Source of the DNA: Novosphingobium taihuense
GTDB lineage: Bacteria > Pseudomonadota > Alphaproteobacteria > Sphingomonadales > Sphingomonadaceae
Assembly (NCBI RefSeq): GCF_007830315.1
Contig: NZ_VLKJ01000002.1
Location: 310,001-374,000 of the forward strand
DNA: 64,000 nt
Reading direction: 5' to 3'
Positions 63,398 through 64,000 of this stretch are shown one piece after another. The translations under genes were made by a program, and so were the position numbers. The stretch's first letter is position 1. Each line of letters begins with the position of its first letter. The notes under the pieces were generated by a model. It saw only the letters and a list, made by a program, of their open reading frames with translations, was not told the origin of the DNA and searched no databases.

Positions 63398-64000
63398 ATG
63401 ACTGATACGATCCTGCTGGATTCCCCCGAAGAGGGCGTCTGCCGCATCACCCTCAACCGACCCGAAGTGCTCAATGCGTTCACCTGGCCGATGTATGAGG
63501 CGCTTCTTGATGCCTTGGCAGATATCCGCCGCGATCCTGCAACTCGCGTGGTGATCCTGACTGCCACAGGCAGAGGTTTCTGCGCGGGTCATGATCTCAA
63601 GAACGCCGGACCATCACCTTATCATCCAGACGGCGTGGGCAAGGCATACGGTAACCGGCACAGCCTCATAGGCCTTGGCCAGATCCCCGTCGCAATGCGA
63701 AATCTCCCCCAGCCAATTGTCTGCGCGGTGAATGGGACGGTTGCGGGCGTCGGCTACACGCTTGCGCTGGCCTCGGACATGACCATCGCAGTGCGTTCGG
63801 CTAAGTTCATAAACACTATTCACAATGCCGCAACGGGAGCAGAGCTTGGCCTTTCCTACATGATGTCCCGCGCCGTGGGCAGCCAAAGGGCAGCCGAACT
63901 CCTGCTCACATCTCGACCGGTCATGGCGGACGAAGCGGAGCGGATCGGGTTGATCCTGCGCGCAGTCGACGACGACAAGCTGATCGACGAAGCATTGGTG
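63398..64000 (+). CDS. Enoyl-CoA hydratase/isomerase family protein, 3' truncated by window edge
   Basis: The first 201 residues of a crotonase-fold enzyme: ITLNRPEVLNAF, the oxyanion-hole GRGFCAGHDL, CAVNGTVAGVGYTLALASDM (in part) and AELGLSYMMSRAVGSQRAAELLLT with an acidic residue in the position of a catalytic glutamate. The ATG has AGAGGG upstream. It continues past the window end. It probably hydrates an enoyl-CoA formed by the neighbouring acyl-CoA dehydrogenases. Confidence 0.88.
   Translation, partial: MTDTILLDSPEEGVCRITLNRPEVLNAFTWPMYEALLDALADIRRDPATRVVILTATGRGFCAGHDLKNAGPSPYHPDGVGKAYGNRHSLIGLGQIPVAMRNLPQPIVCAVNGTVAGVGYTLALASDMTIAVRSAKFINTIHNAATGAELGLSYMMSRAVGSQRAAELLLTSRPVMADEAERIGLILRAVDDDKLIDEALV

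Overview
The window looks like part of the chromosome of a GC-rich, aerobic alphaproteobacterium of the Sphingomonadales, most like Novosphingobium/Sphingobium. The reasons are three TonB-dependent receptors inside catabolic clusters, many MarR/GntR/IclR/LysR-controlled degradation operons, and a carotenoid-oxygenase family protein that closely resembles Novosphingobium stilbene-cleaving enzymes. I see no rRNA, tRNA, CRISPR array, insertion sequence or phage gene. Both window edges cut genes: a xanthine dehydrogenase large subunit on the left and an enoyl-CoA hydratase on the right. Assignments come from motif and family recognition by eye; no database search was run.

Layout. (1) 1-6.1 kb, + strand: a tightly overlapping purine catabolism operon (xdhB, xdhC, guanine deaminase, adenine deaminase, secreted nucleoside hydrolase). 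(2) 6.1-9.2 kb, - strand: a sugar-type operon (isomerase/epimerase, GPH symporter, secreted ThuA protein). (3) 9.5-10.7 kb: rsgA and a 50-residue ORF. (4) 10.8-19.9 kb: a secreted eukaryote-type protein-arginine deiminase, secreted amidohydrolase, APC permease, LuxR-type regulator, polyamine-type aminotransferase and M20 carbamoylase. The same GTACCC...GGGTAC-type palindrome lies before the deiminase gene and in the divergent aminotransferase/carbamoylase promoter. (5) 20-37.4 kb: three esterases, a SnoaL-like protein, an FAD phenol-type monooxygenase, a TonB receptor, an aromatic-acid-type MFS permease, an aldehyde dehydrogenase, a lignostilbene-dioxygenase-like enzyme, three MarR regulators and two DUF3237 proteins. 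This reads as uptake and breakdown of an esterified plant phenolic, and repeated TTGA-N4-TCAA palindromes mark its promoters.

(6) 37.4-47.5 kb: a gamma-glutamyl-amine/GABA module (PuuB-, PuuD- and PuuA-like proteins, permease, GntR regulator, GabD, GabT, LysR). (7) 47.5-54.4 kb: two TonB receptors, a second GntR regulator and a DUF3237 protein with a Tat signal. Near-identical TGTGATCACA palindromes occur in regions 6 and 7 and tie them into one likely regulon. (8) 54.8-64 kb: a NUDT19-like Nudix hydrolase coupled to an MFS carrier, an IclR regulator, two amidohydrolase-2 enzymes, an acyl-CoA dehydrogenase pair and an enoyl-CoA hydratase. This is probably a CoA-dependent degradation pathway for an unidentified compound.

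Overall the window is an accessory catabolic region for nitrogen compounds (purines, arginine/polyamines, GABA) and plant-derived carbon. The most novel-looking parts are the deiminase locus, the three dispersed DUF3237 genes with their operators, and the amidohydrolase/acyl-CoA dehydrogenase cluster.
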